From assembly GCA_029263095.1 (NCBI GenBank), contig JAJCYA010000001.1, positions 22,523 to 86,522 of the forward strand: DNA of 64,000 nucleotides. Reading direction: 5' to 3'. The notes beneath the pieces were generated by a model. It was not told where the DNA came from and made no database searches. It was given only the letters and a program-made list of their open reading frames with translations. Made by a program: the position numbers and the translations under genes. The stretch is from Acidimicrobiia bacterium (lineage in GTDB: Bacteria > Actinomycetota > Acidimicrobiia > Spongiisociales > UBA11373). The first letter of the stretch is position 1; each line of letters starts with the position of its first letter. This document shows, in pieces, positions 42,604-53,686 of the stretch.

Positions 42604-43760
42604 GACGGGCCGACACGAACCCGAGCCACCCTCCGACCCTGGACCCGTTCTGCCGTCAGAACGATCGCATCGAGATGGAACACCTCACCCTCTTCCGGCA
42701 CCCGGCCGGCCAATCCCAGCAAGAGTCCGCCAACGGTGTCCCAGTCCTCATCGGGAAGTTCGGTGCCCACGAGTTCGGCGAGCTCATCGACCGGGAGACG
42801 ACCGTCGACGATGTACTCCCCATCAGCAACCGTCCGTATAAGAGTCTCTTCCTCGTCGTATTCGTCCACGATCTCGCCGACAATCTCTTCGAGGAGATCT
42901 TCCATCGTTACCAGGCCGGCGGTCCCCCCGAACTCATCTATCACGACGGCCATGTGCACCTTCTTGGTCTGGAGCTCACGGAACAAGTCGGAAACCTTCT
43001 TCGTCTCGGGCACAAATGTCGCGGGTCTCATCATCTTCGAGACCGGACGCGCTTCACCGCCGGTGTCGAACAACGTGAGCAGATCGCGGGCGTACAAGAC
43101 GCCCACGATGTCGTCCAGGTCATCACCCGTCACCGGAATCCGAGAGCGACCACACTCGAGCACGACATCCAGGGCACGGTCGGAATCATCGGAAGAAGCA
43201 AACGTCACCATGTCGGTGCGCGGAACCATGACCTCTCGCACGATGCCGTCGGTGAATTCGAGCACCTGGGAGATCAGTTCGAGTTCTTCGCTGTCGTCGG
43301 AGTCAAGCGTCGCGGATCCTGCGTCCTCTTCCGGGATGAGGTCCGTCGCCTTGCGCCCGATCCTCACCGCCCCCCATAGAAGCGGGGAGAGACGGTAGGC
43401 CGGACCCTGCGGCCGGTTGCGACCGAGCGATCGCGGCACCGTCTCACCCAAGAAGACGAGAGCGGCGCCGAGTGCGAACAGAGAACCGGCAAGTGCCGGG
43501 CCGCTCATCTCAGCAGCGAGAGCCCACGCCGATGGAATAGCGGCGGTCACGAGAAGGGCAGCGTGAACCACACCCAGCGATGGCTGCAGAGAGGCCCGAT
43601 CGTCGAGGAGCCGGGCCACAAGCGCCGCCCCACTTATTCCCTCGGCAGCGTCGTGGAGGGCGTCGGCACGTGGTGTGCGAACGAGGGATGCCCCGCCGAA
43701 ACGAAGCGCAAAGGCCAGCACCGTCAATACGCCCGACAGGCCAAGGGCGAACGCAATCAC
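42600..43760 (-). CDS. CNNM/CorC-type CBS-domain membrane protein
   Basis: This 386-residue protein has an N-terminal membrane part (three to four helices, residues 1-110; ALVFLGETVPRSLGRNRP is the CNNM/DUF21 hallmark), a CBS pair (residues about 165-290, starting VREVMVPRTDMVTF and including GTAGLVTMEDLLEEIVGEI) and a CorC/HlyC C-terminal domain (YIVDGRLPVDELAELVG). Such proteins are linked to magnesium or other cation efflux. The GTG start is preceded by AGGAGG and overlaps the ybeY stop. The membrane part is shorter than in full CNNM proteins. Confidence 0.88.
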   Translation of the reverse strand: MIAFALGLSGVLTVLAFALRFGGASLVRTPRADALHDAAEGISGAALVARLLDDRASLQPSLGVVHAALLVTAAIPSAWALAAEMSGPALAGSLFALGAALVFLGETVPRSLGRNRPQGPAYRLSPLLWGAVRIGRKATDLIPEEDAGSATLDSDDSEELELISQVLEFTDGIVREVMVPRTDMVTFASSDDSDRALDVVLECGRSRIPVTGDDLDDIVGVLYARDLLTLFDTGGEARPVSKMMRPATFVPETKKVSDLFRELQTKKVHMAVVIDEFGGTAGLVTMEDLLEEIVGEIVDEYDEEETLIRTVADGEYIVDGRLPVDELAELVGTELPDEDWDTVGGLLLGLAGRVPEEGEVFHLDAIVLTAERVQGRRVARVRVGPS

Positions 43761-44221
43761 ACAGACCTCCTGCCAATCGAATCGAGCAACTCGTCCTCCC
43801 TGCTCTCCATGAGATGCGCCTGCTCATCGTTTGCGTGGTCATATCCCAGCAGGTGAAGGATGCCGTGTGCCAGCAGCAAGAACAAGAAGTTCTCCGGATC
43901 CACTTTCTCGGAGAGTGCCCGAGCATGGATCTCTGAGGGACAGAGGAACACGTCGCCGAGGTTGAGCGGCGGCTCATCGGGGGTCAGGTGAGGAATATGG
44001 CCGGGCGTCAGATCTTCGACGGGAAAGGCCAAGACGTCCGTCGGGCCCGAACGGGCCATGAATCGCTCGTTGTAGTCGGCGATCTGCTCGGCTCCGACCA
44101 GCAGAACGGCCATCTCGGTAGTGGCAGGCAGTCGTTCTTCTTCGAGGACGCGCTCCGCGAAATGCAGAAGCATCGGCCCGTCGACGGGTTGCGCCTGTTC
44201 GTCACTGAAGTAGACGTTCAC
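43757..44221 (-). CDS. ybeY: Endoribonuclease YbeY
   Basis: This 154-residue metal-dependent RNase works in 16S rRNA 3'-end maturation and ribosome quality control. The zinc motif HGILHLLGYDHANDEQ (around residues 118-133) supplies the three histidines, and YNERFMARSGPTDVLAFPVE is the second family signature. It begins with a GTG overlapping the pgpH stop and ends with a GTGA overlap into the CBS-domain gene. Its position beside phoH and era is the usual bacterial context. Confidence 0.96.
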   Translation of the reverse strand: MNVYFSDEQAQPVDGPMLLHFAERVLEEERLPATTEMAVLLVGAEQIADYNERFMARSGPTDVLAFPVEDLTPGHIPHLTPDEPPLNLGDVFLCPSEIHARALSEKVDPENFLFLLLAHGILHLLGYDHANDEQAHLMESREDELLDSIGRRSV

Positions 44222-46551
44222 TCGGGTTGATCGCCCCCCGCCCCAGGGAATCTCGGGTATGGAATACGCGTGTGGTAGTAGCCGATCAGCGAATCGACAA
44301 ACGCCTCCTTGACCCTGGTGAGCTCGCCGAACGTGACATCCGACTCTTCGAGCTGACCATCCTCGACCTTCTCAGCGATGATGCTCTCGACAAGCTCCCT
44401 GATGCTTTCGCTTGTTGGGTCCTCATGTTGGACGAGAGCCCTAGTCGCCGCTTCTGTCGCATCGGCGAGCATGAGGATCACCATCTCCTTGGACTTGGGC
44501 TTGCGGCCCCTGTGTCGGTAATCCGCGCCATCGACCTCGCCTTGATCGAGGTCCTCTGCCTTGTGATAGAAGAACCTCATGAGGCTGGTCCCGTGGTGCG
44601 TGAGTATCCCCTGAGCGACGTCTGGCGGAATGCGGTATTCGCGAGCAAGACGGAGCCCCTCGGCGACGTGACTTCTGATAATCGTCGCCGATTCGGCCGG
44701 GGGGAGCCGGTCGTGAGGATTGGTGACGCCGAACTGATTCTCGACGAAGTACTTGGGATCCACCGTCTTGCCGAAGTCGTGGAAGTAGGACATGGCTCGA
44801 GCGAGAAGGGGGTTGGCACCCACCGATCGAGCCGCCCGGTCTGCCAGGTTCCCGACCATGATCGAATGATTGAAGGTCCCCGGCGCGAGCTCCTCGATCC
44901 TGCGCAGCGCAGGGTGGTTACGGTCGGTGAGGTCGAGCAGAGTCTGGGTGGTGGTGATCCGAAACGCCGAGGAGAGGATCGGGAGCACGCCGAGCGCGAC
45001 CACACCGGTGGCGATTCCGGATATGAAACCCCACACCGCGGCAAGTCCGATCGTCGCACTCCCGTAGAAGAACCAGGAGAGGCCGATGGCGATGGGGATA
45101 TGGATCACCGCCGATATGACAACCGCCAGGTTGAGCTGAGCGCGGGACGCAACCGATGAGACCAGCGGAATCGGTATCAAGGTCGCCGCAGCCGCAAACG
45201 CCGAGAGGGCGAGATCGCCGGTGGCAAGGGCAGTGAACACCGTCATAGGCAGTGCTACAACAACCGCGATCCTGGCATCGAAGAGGGTGGCCGTCAGATA
45301 CCCGAGCAGAGCCGCCGGCAGTAGAAATCCGAGTTCCACCTGATCCCGGGCCACCATCTCGGGAACCCTGGCGGCGGCCGCGCCGAGCACTATCAACAGA
45401 CCGAACAGGCCGACCAATTTCGGCTGCCGCCAGTACTCGGATCCGACCCGCCATAGGTAGGCGGCAGCCAGAAGAACAACAATCGCCGCGACCAGCGCGA
45501 GCGCTCGGAGGGGTGTGGTCTCCGGTGTTTCGCCAATGAGTTCAAGGTCGCTGATCGCCTGGATTTGGACCGCCGTCATGATCTCGCCGACGTCAACAAT
45601 CTTCTCGTTCGTGCGGTACTCCACCACGACGTCCTCTACCAAATCCTCGGCCTCGATCCTGGCGATCGCGGTCGCGACGTCATCCTTGAACTCGTTTGCC
45701 TGCAGCGACACAGCTACCAGCTCGGCAACGGCAGCCTCCATCGCCTCTTCGTCTCTGTCTGGTAGCAACACGATCGGTAGCGGATTGTCGGCGAGGTCGG
45801 TCCGGACGCCCGCGAGCTCGGTGGATCTGATCCCTTCGTTCAAGAAGCTTTTTGCCTGATCGATGGCCTCGTTCTCAACGATCGAAAAAAACAGAGCCTC
45901 TCCCTCTAGCGCCCGCGTCCAGTCGTCATTGATCAGATCGACGAAGGCATCGATCGTCTCCCGACTGAGGAATGGGTGAGAATCTTCGATCTGCTGGGTC
46001 TGAGTGGTGCGCGACACCGGCCGGGGGGGCTGAGTTGTGGTCGTCGTACTCGTCGTTGTGGTTGGCGCCGGCGTGGTCGTCGTCTCGGCATCGCCCCCCG
46101 GTACCGTCGTCGTCGTCTCCCCGGTAGTGGTCGTCGTATCCAAGGCGGTCGTCGTCGTCTCCTCCGAGGTCGTGGTTGTCGGAATGGTCACCGGGGGTGT
46201 AATCGAATCGGGATCCTCGACCGGCACGGCGACGGGTACCGCTGCTGCGCGCACGTCCTCAAAGAAGTTGCTGATGGCGTCGAGCACCGTCTCGGTGACC
46301 TGGAGGTCGGTGCGGTATATGTCCGGTTCGGCAGATGATGCCTCGGCTCGCAATGCTGCGGTCGCCACCTCGTCGGTCACAGACACCGGACGGGGGGCGG
46401 TGAATATCTGCGGTGCCGGCAGGCCTTCCTGAAGCGAGACCGGCGGAGCCTCGGTTGCCCTGGCAAACGTGAGAGCGATTGCCGAGAACACGACGGCCAG
46501 AGCGAGGAGAACGGCTCGAGCAATGCCCGAACCGCGGATTAGCGCACTCAT
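44218..46551 (-). CDS. 7TM-HD family cyclic-di-AMP phosphodiesterase (PgpH-like)
   Basis: This 777-residue protein combines an N-terminal membrane anchor, an extracytoplasmic 7TMR-HDED domain (residues about 60-340), seven membrane helices and a cytoplasmic HD phosphohydrolase domain (from about 530) with MSYFHDFGKTVDPKYF and the later GILTHHGTS. Homologues degrade c-di-AMP. An unusually long Thr/Glu-rich low-complexity insert (runs such as TTTTSEETTTT, about residues 120-180) follows the anchor, not a feature of Firmicutes PgpH. Its ATG overlaps the phoH stop (ATGA). Confidence 0.9.
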   Translation of the reverse strand: MSALIRGSGIARAVLLALAVVFSAIALTFARATEAPPVSLQEGLPAPQIFTAPRPVSVTDEVATAALRAEASSAEPDIYRTDLQVTETVLDAISNFFEDVRAAAVPVAVPVEDPDSITPPVTIPTTTTSEETTTTALDTTTTTGETTTTVPGGDAETTTTPAPTTTTSTTTTTQPPRPVSRTTQTQQIEDSHPFLSRETIDAFVDLINDDWTRALEGEALFFSIVENEAIDQAKSFLNEGIRSTELAGVRTDLADNPLPIVLLPDRDEEAMEAAVAELVAVSLQANEFKDDVATAIARIEAEDLVEDVVVEYRTNEKIVDVGEIMTAVQIQAISDLELIGETPETTPLRALALVAAIVVLLAAAYLWRVGSEYWRQPKLVGLFGLLIVLGAAAARVPEMVARDQVELGFLLPAALLGYLTATLFDARIAVVVALPMTVFTALATGDLALSAFAAAATLIPIPLVSSVASRAQLNLAVVISAVIHIPIAIGLSWFFYGSATIGLAAVWGFISGIATGVVALGVLPILSSAFRITTTQTLLDLTDRNHPALRRIEELAPGTFNHSIMVGNLADRAARSVGANPLLARAMSYFHDFGKTVDPKYFVENQFGVTNPHDRLPPAESATIIRSHVAEGLRLAREYRIPPDVAQGILTHHGTSLMRFFYHKAEDLDQGEVDGADYRHRGRKPKSKEMVILMLADATEAATRALVQHEDPTSESIRELVESIIAEKVEDGQLEESDVTFGELTRVKEAFVDSLIGYYHTRIPYPRFPGAGGDQPE

Positions 46552-47525
46552 CCGCGATCCGCCTCTTCCTCGTGTCTGGTGTAGGCCTCGACGATCGATG
46601 CCACGATCCTGGCCCGAACCACATCGGTGGCATCGAGGTTGACGAACCCGACCTGAGGTATCCCTTCGAGAATGCGGCGCACACGCTTCAGACCCGAGGC
46701 ACGCCCGTCGGGAAGATCTATCTGAGTCACGTCCCCCGTGATGACCATCTTCGAATTAAACCCCAGCCTGGTGAGAAACATCTTCATTTGCTCCGGCGAA
46801 GTGTTCTGTGCCTCGTCGAGAACGATGAACGCGTCGTTGAGGCTCCGGCCCCGCATGTAGGCGAGTGGGGCGATCTCGATCGTTCCCCGATCGAGCAGAC
46901 GCTGCGTCTCGTCCGGGCCGAGCATGTCGTACAGGGCGTCGTACAGCGGGCGCAGGTACGGATCCACCTTGGCGGCCAGATCGCCTGGGAGGAATCCGAG
47001 CCTCTCCCCGGCTTCGACGGCGGGCCTGGTCAGGATGAGCCTGCTAAACGAGCCAGACTGAAGCCCCGCCACGGCGAGGGCCATGGCGAGATAGGTCTTT
47101 CCGGTACCGGCGGGACCGATGCCGAAGACCACCGTATTGTCGCGAATGGAGTCCACGTACCGCTTCTGATTGAGCGTCTTGGGCCGAATGACCTTGCCGC
47201 GGCCCACCGCTACGCCGTCGGTGAATACTTCGCTCGGGCTAGCGGTATCTGTGTTGACCAGATGGATCACCCTGCGTACCCGCTCCATGTCGAGACCTTG
47301 GTCGTCGCGGACGAGCACGAGAAGTTCTTCAAACACCGTCTTGACGAGCTCAGCGTCCACCGCTGGACCGCTGATCCGGATCTCGTCGCCGCGCGCGACT
47401 ATGCGCGTCTCGGGAAACGCCTCTGCGACAACTCGCAAGTAGCCGTCGCGCTCGCCCAGGAGGGCCAGCATGAGATGATCACCGGGGACGCGCAGCTCTA
47501 GATCAGTGAGCGGAGCGTGAGTCAC
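46548..47525 (-). CDS. phoH: PhoH-like P-loop ATPase
   Basis: This 325-residue protein of the PhoH family has Walker A GIGPAGTGKTYLAMALAVAG, Walker B FIVLDEAQNTSPEQMKMFLTRL and the RLGFNSKMVITGDVTQIDLP segment, after a KH-like N-terminal part. PhoH-type proteins are predicted or shown to act as RNA helicase/ATPases in phosphate or RNA metabolism. The start is a GTG at 47525. It leads the five-gene coupled set with pgpH, ybeY, the CBS gene and era. Confidence 0.95.
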   Translation of the reverse strand: MTHAPLTDLELRVPGDHLMLALLGERDGYLRVVAEAFPETRIVARGDEIRISGPAVDAELVKTVFEELLVLVRDDQGLDMERVRRVIHLVNTDTASPSEVFTDGVAVGRGKVIRPKTLNQKRYVDSIRDNTVVFGIGPAGTGKTYLAMALAVAGLQSGSFSRLILTRPAVEAGERLGFLPGDLAAKVDPYLRPLYDALYDMLGPDETQRLLDRGTIEIAPLAYMRGRSLNDAFIVLDEAQNTSPEQMKMFLTRLGFNSKMVITGDVTQIDLPDGRASGLKRVRRILEGIPQVGFVNLDATDVVRARIVASIVEAYTRHEEEADRG

Positions 47526-47639
47526 GAAAATCCTCGATACGAGGGGTCATGGGGACATCGGAGTATACCGACACATGATCGATGTCAGACAATCAGCAGT
47601 CAGAAGGCCCACGCCCTTGGCGCAGAATCACCGATCACG

Positions 47640-48116
47640 TCAGAGATCGCTGGTGAGCCCCAGTTCAGAGAGACGCTCGGCAAACGCCTCCTCGGACTGA
47701 TCGATCAGCAAGGCAAGCAACCGCAGATCCCCGCGGCGAATGGTGAGCACCTTGCCGTTGAAATCTTGGCGCATCATTTGGATAGATCGCAGGAAGCGGT
47801 TGAAGATCACGGCATCGGTCCCAGACATACGTTCGAGACGATTCAGGTCGATCGTGACCCCACCGCTCGGAAGTGGCTCCATGGTCCGCTCTCCGCCTTC
47901 ATCCTGGGGCAGGAATTGCGAGATCGGAACCTGGAAGAACAGGGCCATACGATGCAGTCGAGGAAGAGACAGGCTGCGCTCACCGCGTTCGTACGCGCCC
48001 ACGACGGCCGCTTTGAACTCACCGTCGGAGAGCCGCTGCACGTCCTGTAGGGAGAGGCCACGTTGCTTGCGAATCGACCGCAAACGTGACCCGACCATTT
48101 CGTTGTAGCTCGTCAC
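47640..48116 (-). CDS. BldD-like helix-turn-helix transcriptional regulator
   Basis: This 158-residue regulator has an N-terminal XRE/Cro helix-turn-helix (GSRLRSIRKQRGLSLQDVQRL, then KAAVVGAYERGERSLSLPRL) and a C-terminal region with a BldD-like RRGDLRLLALLID. In BldD a bipartite RxD motif binds cyclic di-GMP; here the RGD half is visible but the second arginine half is not, so ligand control is uncertain. Directly upstream lies an 11-bp phased repeat array, an obvious candidate autoregulatory site. It is monocistronic, between dnaJ and phoH. Confidence 0.85.
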   Translation of the reverse strand: MTSYNEMVGSRLRSIRKQRGLSLQDVQRLSDGEFKAAVVGAYERGERSLSLPRLHRMALFFQVPISQFLPQDEGGERTMEPLPSGGVTIDLNRLERMSGTDAVIFNRFLRSIQMMRQDFNGKVLTIRRGDLRLLALLIDQSEEAFAERLSELGLTSDL

Positions 48117-48139
48117 CCTCCGCGACCCCGTTTTGCTCC

Positions 48140-48183
48140 GTTGATCACCAGTTGATCACTCGTTGATACTCCGTTGCGTAGCC
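48140..48183. promoter_or_regulatory. 11-bp phased tandem repeats upstream of the BldD-like gene
   Basis: Four consecutive 11-base units begin GTTG: GTTGATCACCA (48140), GTTGATCACTC (48151), GTTGATACTCC (48162) and GTTGCGTAGCC (48173). The spacing is one helical turn, so proteins bound to them would lie on one face of the DNA. They start 24 bases from the gene's ATG. Confidence 0.65.
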
Positions 48184-48257
48184 AAGAAGACAACGCTGAG
48201 TATCAGCTTAGCGACCCAGATGGCCGACAGTCCACAACCCACCGTCCCGAATACCGG

Positions 48258-49334
48258 TCAGCGTCTCCGACGGCTCCGCTTCGCCTCGGCGGGCGACTCC
48301 CCCATGGCCAGTCCGTAGGACCGCAATGCCTCTTCAGCTGCGGCATCCAATCGGTCTGGCACCGTCACGACGATCTCCACCAGCAGGTCGCCCCTTCCCC
48401 GACGCTGGAGTCGCGGCATTCCTTGGCGGGACAGCTTGAACACCGTCCCCGGCTGCGTTCCGGCAGGAATGTCGATAGGAACATCGTCACCACCGATAGT
48501 CGGTACCGCCACTTCCGTGCCCAGAGTGGCCTCGGAGAGTCCCACCGTCACACGGTGCACAAGGTCGGCTCCATGACGGGTGAATCGAGGATCGGGTTGC
48601 ACGCTGATCTGGACATAAAGGTCCCCGGATCTCCCCCCTGGATCCCCTGCCTGGCCTCGTCCCGCAAGGCGCATCCTCGCCCCGTCGTCGACACCGGGCG
48701 GAATAGACACCGAGACCGACACCTCGTCAGCGACGGAGCCACCTCCACGACACTCCGGACATGGTTCGACGACCGTCTTGCCACGCCCGGCACACCTATC
48801 GCACGGCGCAATCGCCACGGTCGTGCCCAGCAGGGTCTGCCTGGTGACACGTACCGAACCCTGCCCGCCACAGCGGTCACAGGTAGCCAAGTCGATCCCA
48901 GGAGCCGAACCACTCCCGGCACAAGTCGAGCAGCGCACACGGGCTCGGTATTCGACCTCTCGCTCGACGCCGGATGCGGCCTCCTCCAACGTGATGGTCT
49001 GCGCAATGCCGATATCCTCGCCCTGGTCGGGACCTCGCTGCCCCCCACCGAACGGAAACCCTCCGAAGAACCGCGACAACACTTCGTCTATCCCACCAAA
49101 CGATGAGAACAAGTCGCTGGGATCGAAGGAGCCACCGTGGTCGTACGACGCCCGCCGAGTGGGATCACTGAGCACCTCGTACGCCTCGGCAATCTCGCGG
49201 AAACGATGCTCCGCCTCCGGATCGTCCGGATTGCTGTCGGGATGGGTCTCACGGGCCAGCTTGCGGAAGGAGCGCTTGATATCGTCTTGGGTTGCGTCTC
49301 GGTCCACCCCGAGGATCTGGTAGTAGTCGGGCAC
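48258..49334 (-). CDS. dnaJ: Chaperone DnaJ
   Basis: This 358-residue type I J-protein has a J domain (YYQILGVDRDATQDDIKRSF with the HPD motif in ETHPDSNPDD), a short G/F region, and a zinc domain with four CxxCxGxG-type repeats (CSTCAGSG, CDRCGGQG, CDRCAGRG, CPECRGGG), then the substrate-binding C-terminal domains. It delivers unfolded clients to DnaK, which is not in this window. The GTG start abuts the hrcA stop with one base shared. It ends the lepA-hemW-hrcA-dnaJ set. Confidence 0.97.
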   Translation of the reverse strand: MPDYYQILGVDRDATQDDIKRSFRKLARETHPDSNPDDPEAEHRFREIAEAYEVLSDPTRRASYDHGGSFDPSDLFSSFGGIDEVLSRFFGGFPFGGGQRGPDQGEDIGIAQTITLEEAASGVEREVEYRARVRCSTCAGSGSAPGIDLATCDRCGGQGSVRVTRQTLLGTTVAIAPCDRCAGRGKTVVEPCPECRGGGSVADEVSVSVSIPPGVDDGARMRLAGRGQAGDPGGRSGDLYVQISVQPDPRFTRHGADLVHRVTVGLSEATLGTEVAVPTIGGDDVPIDIPAGTQPGTVFKLSRQGMPRLQRRGRGDLLVEIVVTVPDRLDAAAEEALRSYGLAMGESPAEAKRSRRRR

Positions 49335-50323
49335 TATGAATCGAGACTCTCGCCAAGGGCTTCGGAGATCTCTTCCACCACCCGAATAGTGCGCCGATAG
49401 TCCATCCTCATGGGTCCGAGCACCCCCATACGTCCGACGGCGCCACCACCGTCAAACGAGGTGGCTACCACAGCAAGGTCGGGCTCGCCGGCGCCGGTCT
49501 CGGTTCCAATCCGAACAGTGGTCTCAGTGTCGGGGCCCCCGAGAAGACCGGGAAGTGCTGCGTCTCGCTCCAGCAGCGCCAGAACGCGATGCAACTTGGC
49601 CAGATCCTCCCAAAGGTCGACCATCCGGCTGGCACCGCCGACGTAGACGTCACCACCGGCCTCCGCGGCGTCGCTGATCGCATCTGCGGCCAACCCCAAC
49701 AAACTGCTGACGGGCGCCGGGAGACCGCTGAATTCCAGATCCGGCGGCTCATCATCGAGAATCGCCCCGACCAAAGCGCTATCGATCAGCTCCTGGGCTC
49801 TCCCCATCTCTTTGGGCGTCGCAGGGATCGACGGACGCAACAGCACCTGATGCACCCGTCCACCATCGGTGACAACCACCAGAAGCACAACACCCGGTTC
49901 GACGGCCAGGAGCCGGGCATCTTTGATCAGGTGACCACGTAGGCCCGGACCGAGCACCACGGCGGGAAAATGGGTGATCTCACTGAGTAGATCCGTCGTC
50001 TCCTTGAGGATGCGCTCCAGCTCGGTATGCATCGAGGCGAAGAACGATCCGATTCGGGTTCTGGTCGTGTCGAGGAGCGACCCAGGAGACAGATGATCGA
50101 CGTAGTACCGGTACCCGCGGTCGGTGGGGATTCTTCCGGCCGAGGTGTGCGGCTTGGCGATGTACCCCTCCTGCTCGAGGAGGATGAACTCGTTGCGGAT
50201 GGTCGCCGTCGAGCAGCCGAGACCCGACCGCTCCAAGACGGCGCGCGACGACACCGGCGCTCCGGAGGCTATGTGATCCTCCACGAGTGCGGCGAGGATG
50301 GCGACCTTGCGTTCGTCGAGCAT
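49334..50323 (-). CDS. hrcA: Heat-inducible transcription repressor HrcA
   Basis: This 329-residue repressor normally binds CIRCE elements and is controlled by GroEL. The winged helix lies at the N-terminus (VSSRAVLERSGLGCSTATIRNEF), followed by SAGRIPTDRGYRYYVD, the family signature, and a GAF-like domain. I find no convincing CIRCE element in the 33 bases before it. It is co-transcribed with dnaJ, which begins at its stop. Heat-shock targets elsewhere in the genome are expected. Confidence 0.96.
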   Translation of the reverse strand: MLDERKVAILAALVEDHIASGAPVSSRAVLERSGLGCSTATIRNEFILLEQEGYIAKPHTSAGRIPTDRGYRYYVDHLSPGSLLDTTRTRIGSFFASMHTELERILKETTDLLSEITHFPAVVLGPGLRGHLIKDARLLAVEPGVVLLVVVTDGGRVHQVLLRPSIPATPKEMGRAQELIDSALVGAILDDEPPDLEFSGLPAPVSSLLGLAADAISDAAEAGGDVYVGGASRMVDLWEDLAKLHRVLALLERDAALPGLLGGPDTETTVRIGTETGAGEPDLAVVATSFDGGGAVGRMGVLGPMRMDYRRTIRVVEEISEALGESLDS

Positions 50324-50356
50324 CTGAGACCCGAGAGTAGCAGTGCCTGAACTCTG

Positions 50357-51515
50357 TTAGCAGTCAGCTGGCGCGAGTGCCAAGAGGGCACGCGACACCT
50401 CATCGCCCAGCAGCGGCCGGTTGATCATGAGTCGATCGCCAGCGACGCCGAGGATTCCTGCTTCAAGGGCCGCTCCTCCGCGCTCCGATGCCAAAAGCCT
50501 CTCCCCCGCCGATCCCAGAATCACCCCGGCAGCACGCCGCAAGCCGAGCATCACGCGCTCGACTTCGCTCTCCCAACGGTCGAGCTGCTCCCGCCCGGAT
50601 TCGGCACCTTCGCCCCGCTCAATTCGCTCCAAATAGCGATCGACCCTCCGTACGTTCCAAGATCGCACACCGTCGCGATGCTGGTGAGCTGCATTGCCGA
50701 ACGCCACGTACTCACCCTGCCCCCACGTGACCAGGTTGTACACGACTGCGTGCCCGGGACGGGCGTGATTGGAAGTCTCGTACCGGATCATCCCTCCCTC
50801 GGCTGCCAACTCGGTAGCCAACAACCACTCATCGGCTTGCAGATCCGAATCAGGTTCAGGCGCTCCTGCGGCCACAGCGCGCGAGAGCGGGGTACCGCGT
50901 TCGACCGTCAGCGAATACGTAGAAAGGTGGTCGATCCCAGTCTCCAGGGCAATCGAAACCGAGGACCGCCACGATTCCAGCGTCTCGCCGGGAGTCCCAA
51001 AGATCAGATCCACGCTGACCGAGTCAAAAACCCCTCGCGCCGTCGCCACCGCCTGTCTCGCCAGATCCGCGGAGTGAGTCCGCCCAAGCGCCGTCAACAC
51101 CGCATCGTCGAAAGACTGGACACCGAGCGAGATCCGGCGAAACCCCGCAGCCCTCAGGTTGCGCACCCCAGCCGGGGTGACGTCCTCCGGATTCGCCTCC
51201 AGCGACATCTCGACGTCCGCTTCGAATCCAAAACGGGCTTCGATCGCCCCAAGTACCCGCTCCAGCTCTCGCCACCCGAGGGCGGTCGGCGTGCCGCCTC
51301 CAAATGCAACTGCAGACAACCGTCCCGGGAATGGTTCTGCAGCCTCGATCTCGGCACATACGGCGGCCACGTAGCGGTCGGCGAGGTCGGTGCCGGCCAC
51401 CACCGCAAAGTCGCAGTACGAACAGATCTGGCGACAAAAGGGGATATGAACGTAGGCCGCGACCCTCGACGCGGCCGACTCGGCGAGTTCGACCGAATCC
51501 GGCAGCACCGTCCCC

Positions 51516-51526
<11 letters not shown>
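50357..51526 (-). CDS. hemW: Radical SAM heme chaperone HemW
   Basis: This 389-residue radical SAM protein has the cluster motif C-x3-C-x2-C in [16 protein letters not shown] and the family stretches [19 protein letters not shown] and [12 protein letters not shown], placing it in the HemW/HemN-like group. HemW inserts heme into respiratory proteins; older annotation as coproporphyrinogen dehydrogenase is usually wrong for this group. The ATG lies inside the end of lepA (11-base overlap), implying coupling. The C-terminal winged-helix region is present. Confidence 0.92.
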
Positions 51527-53318
<1,792 letters not shown>

Positions 53319-53405
53319 CGGGCTCCGGGGAAGGGAGCGGCATTGTACCGCCGCCGAGCCCCTGCTAATGTTTCGCCGTCCCCCACCCCATCGGGTTGTT
53401 TTCTC

Positions 53406-53672
53406 ATGGCCAACATTGCTTCTCAGATCAAGCGCAATCGTCAGAACGAAGTCCACCGCCAGCGCAACCAGGCGGCCCGGAGCGAGATGAAGACTCGGAC
53501 GCGCCAAGCGCTTGCCACCGCCGAATCCGGCGACGCTGACGCTGCCCACGAGGCGCTCCGTCTCGCTCAGCAACGCATCGATACTGCGGTGGCCAAAGGT
53601 GTTCTCCACAAGAAGACCGCCGCTCGCCGCAAGGCTCGACTCCATCGCCGGATCGAAGAACTGCTCGGCTGA
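53406..53672 (+). CDS. rpsT: 30S ribosomal protein S20
   Basis: This 88-residue basic protein binds 16S rRNA early in 30S assembly. It has the S20 pattern: [20 protein letters not shown] at the start, a helical middle and [19 protein letters not shown] at the end. The short spacer of 87 bases to lepA holds both divergent promoters. greA follows after 14 bases on the same strand. The ATG is well supported by the family N-terminus. Confidence 0.97.
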   Translation: MANIASQIKRNRQNEVHRQRNQAARSEMKTRTRQALATAESGDADAAHEALRLAQQRIDTAVAKGVLHKKTAARRKARLHRRIEELLG

Positions 53673-53686
53673 CCAGCCACATCTTC

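Noticed and set aside
50324..50356. CIRCE element before hrcA
   Set aside because: The segment has loosely similar CTGCTA pieces but not the TTAGCACTC/GAGTGCTAA inverted repeat.
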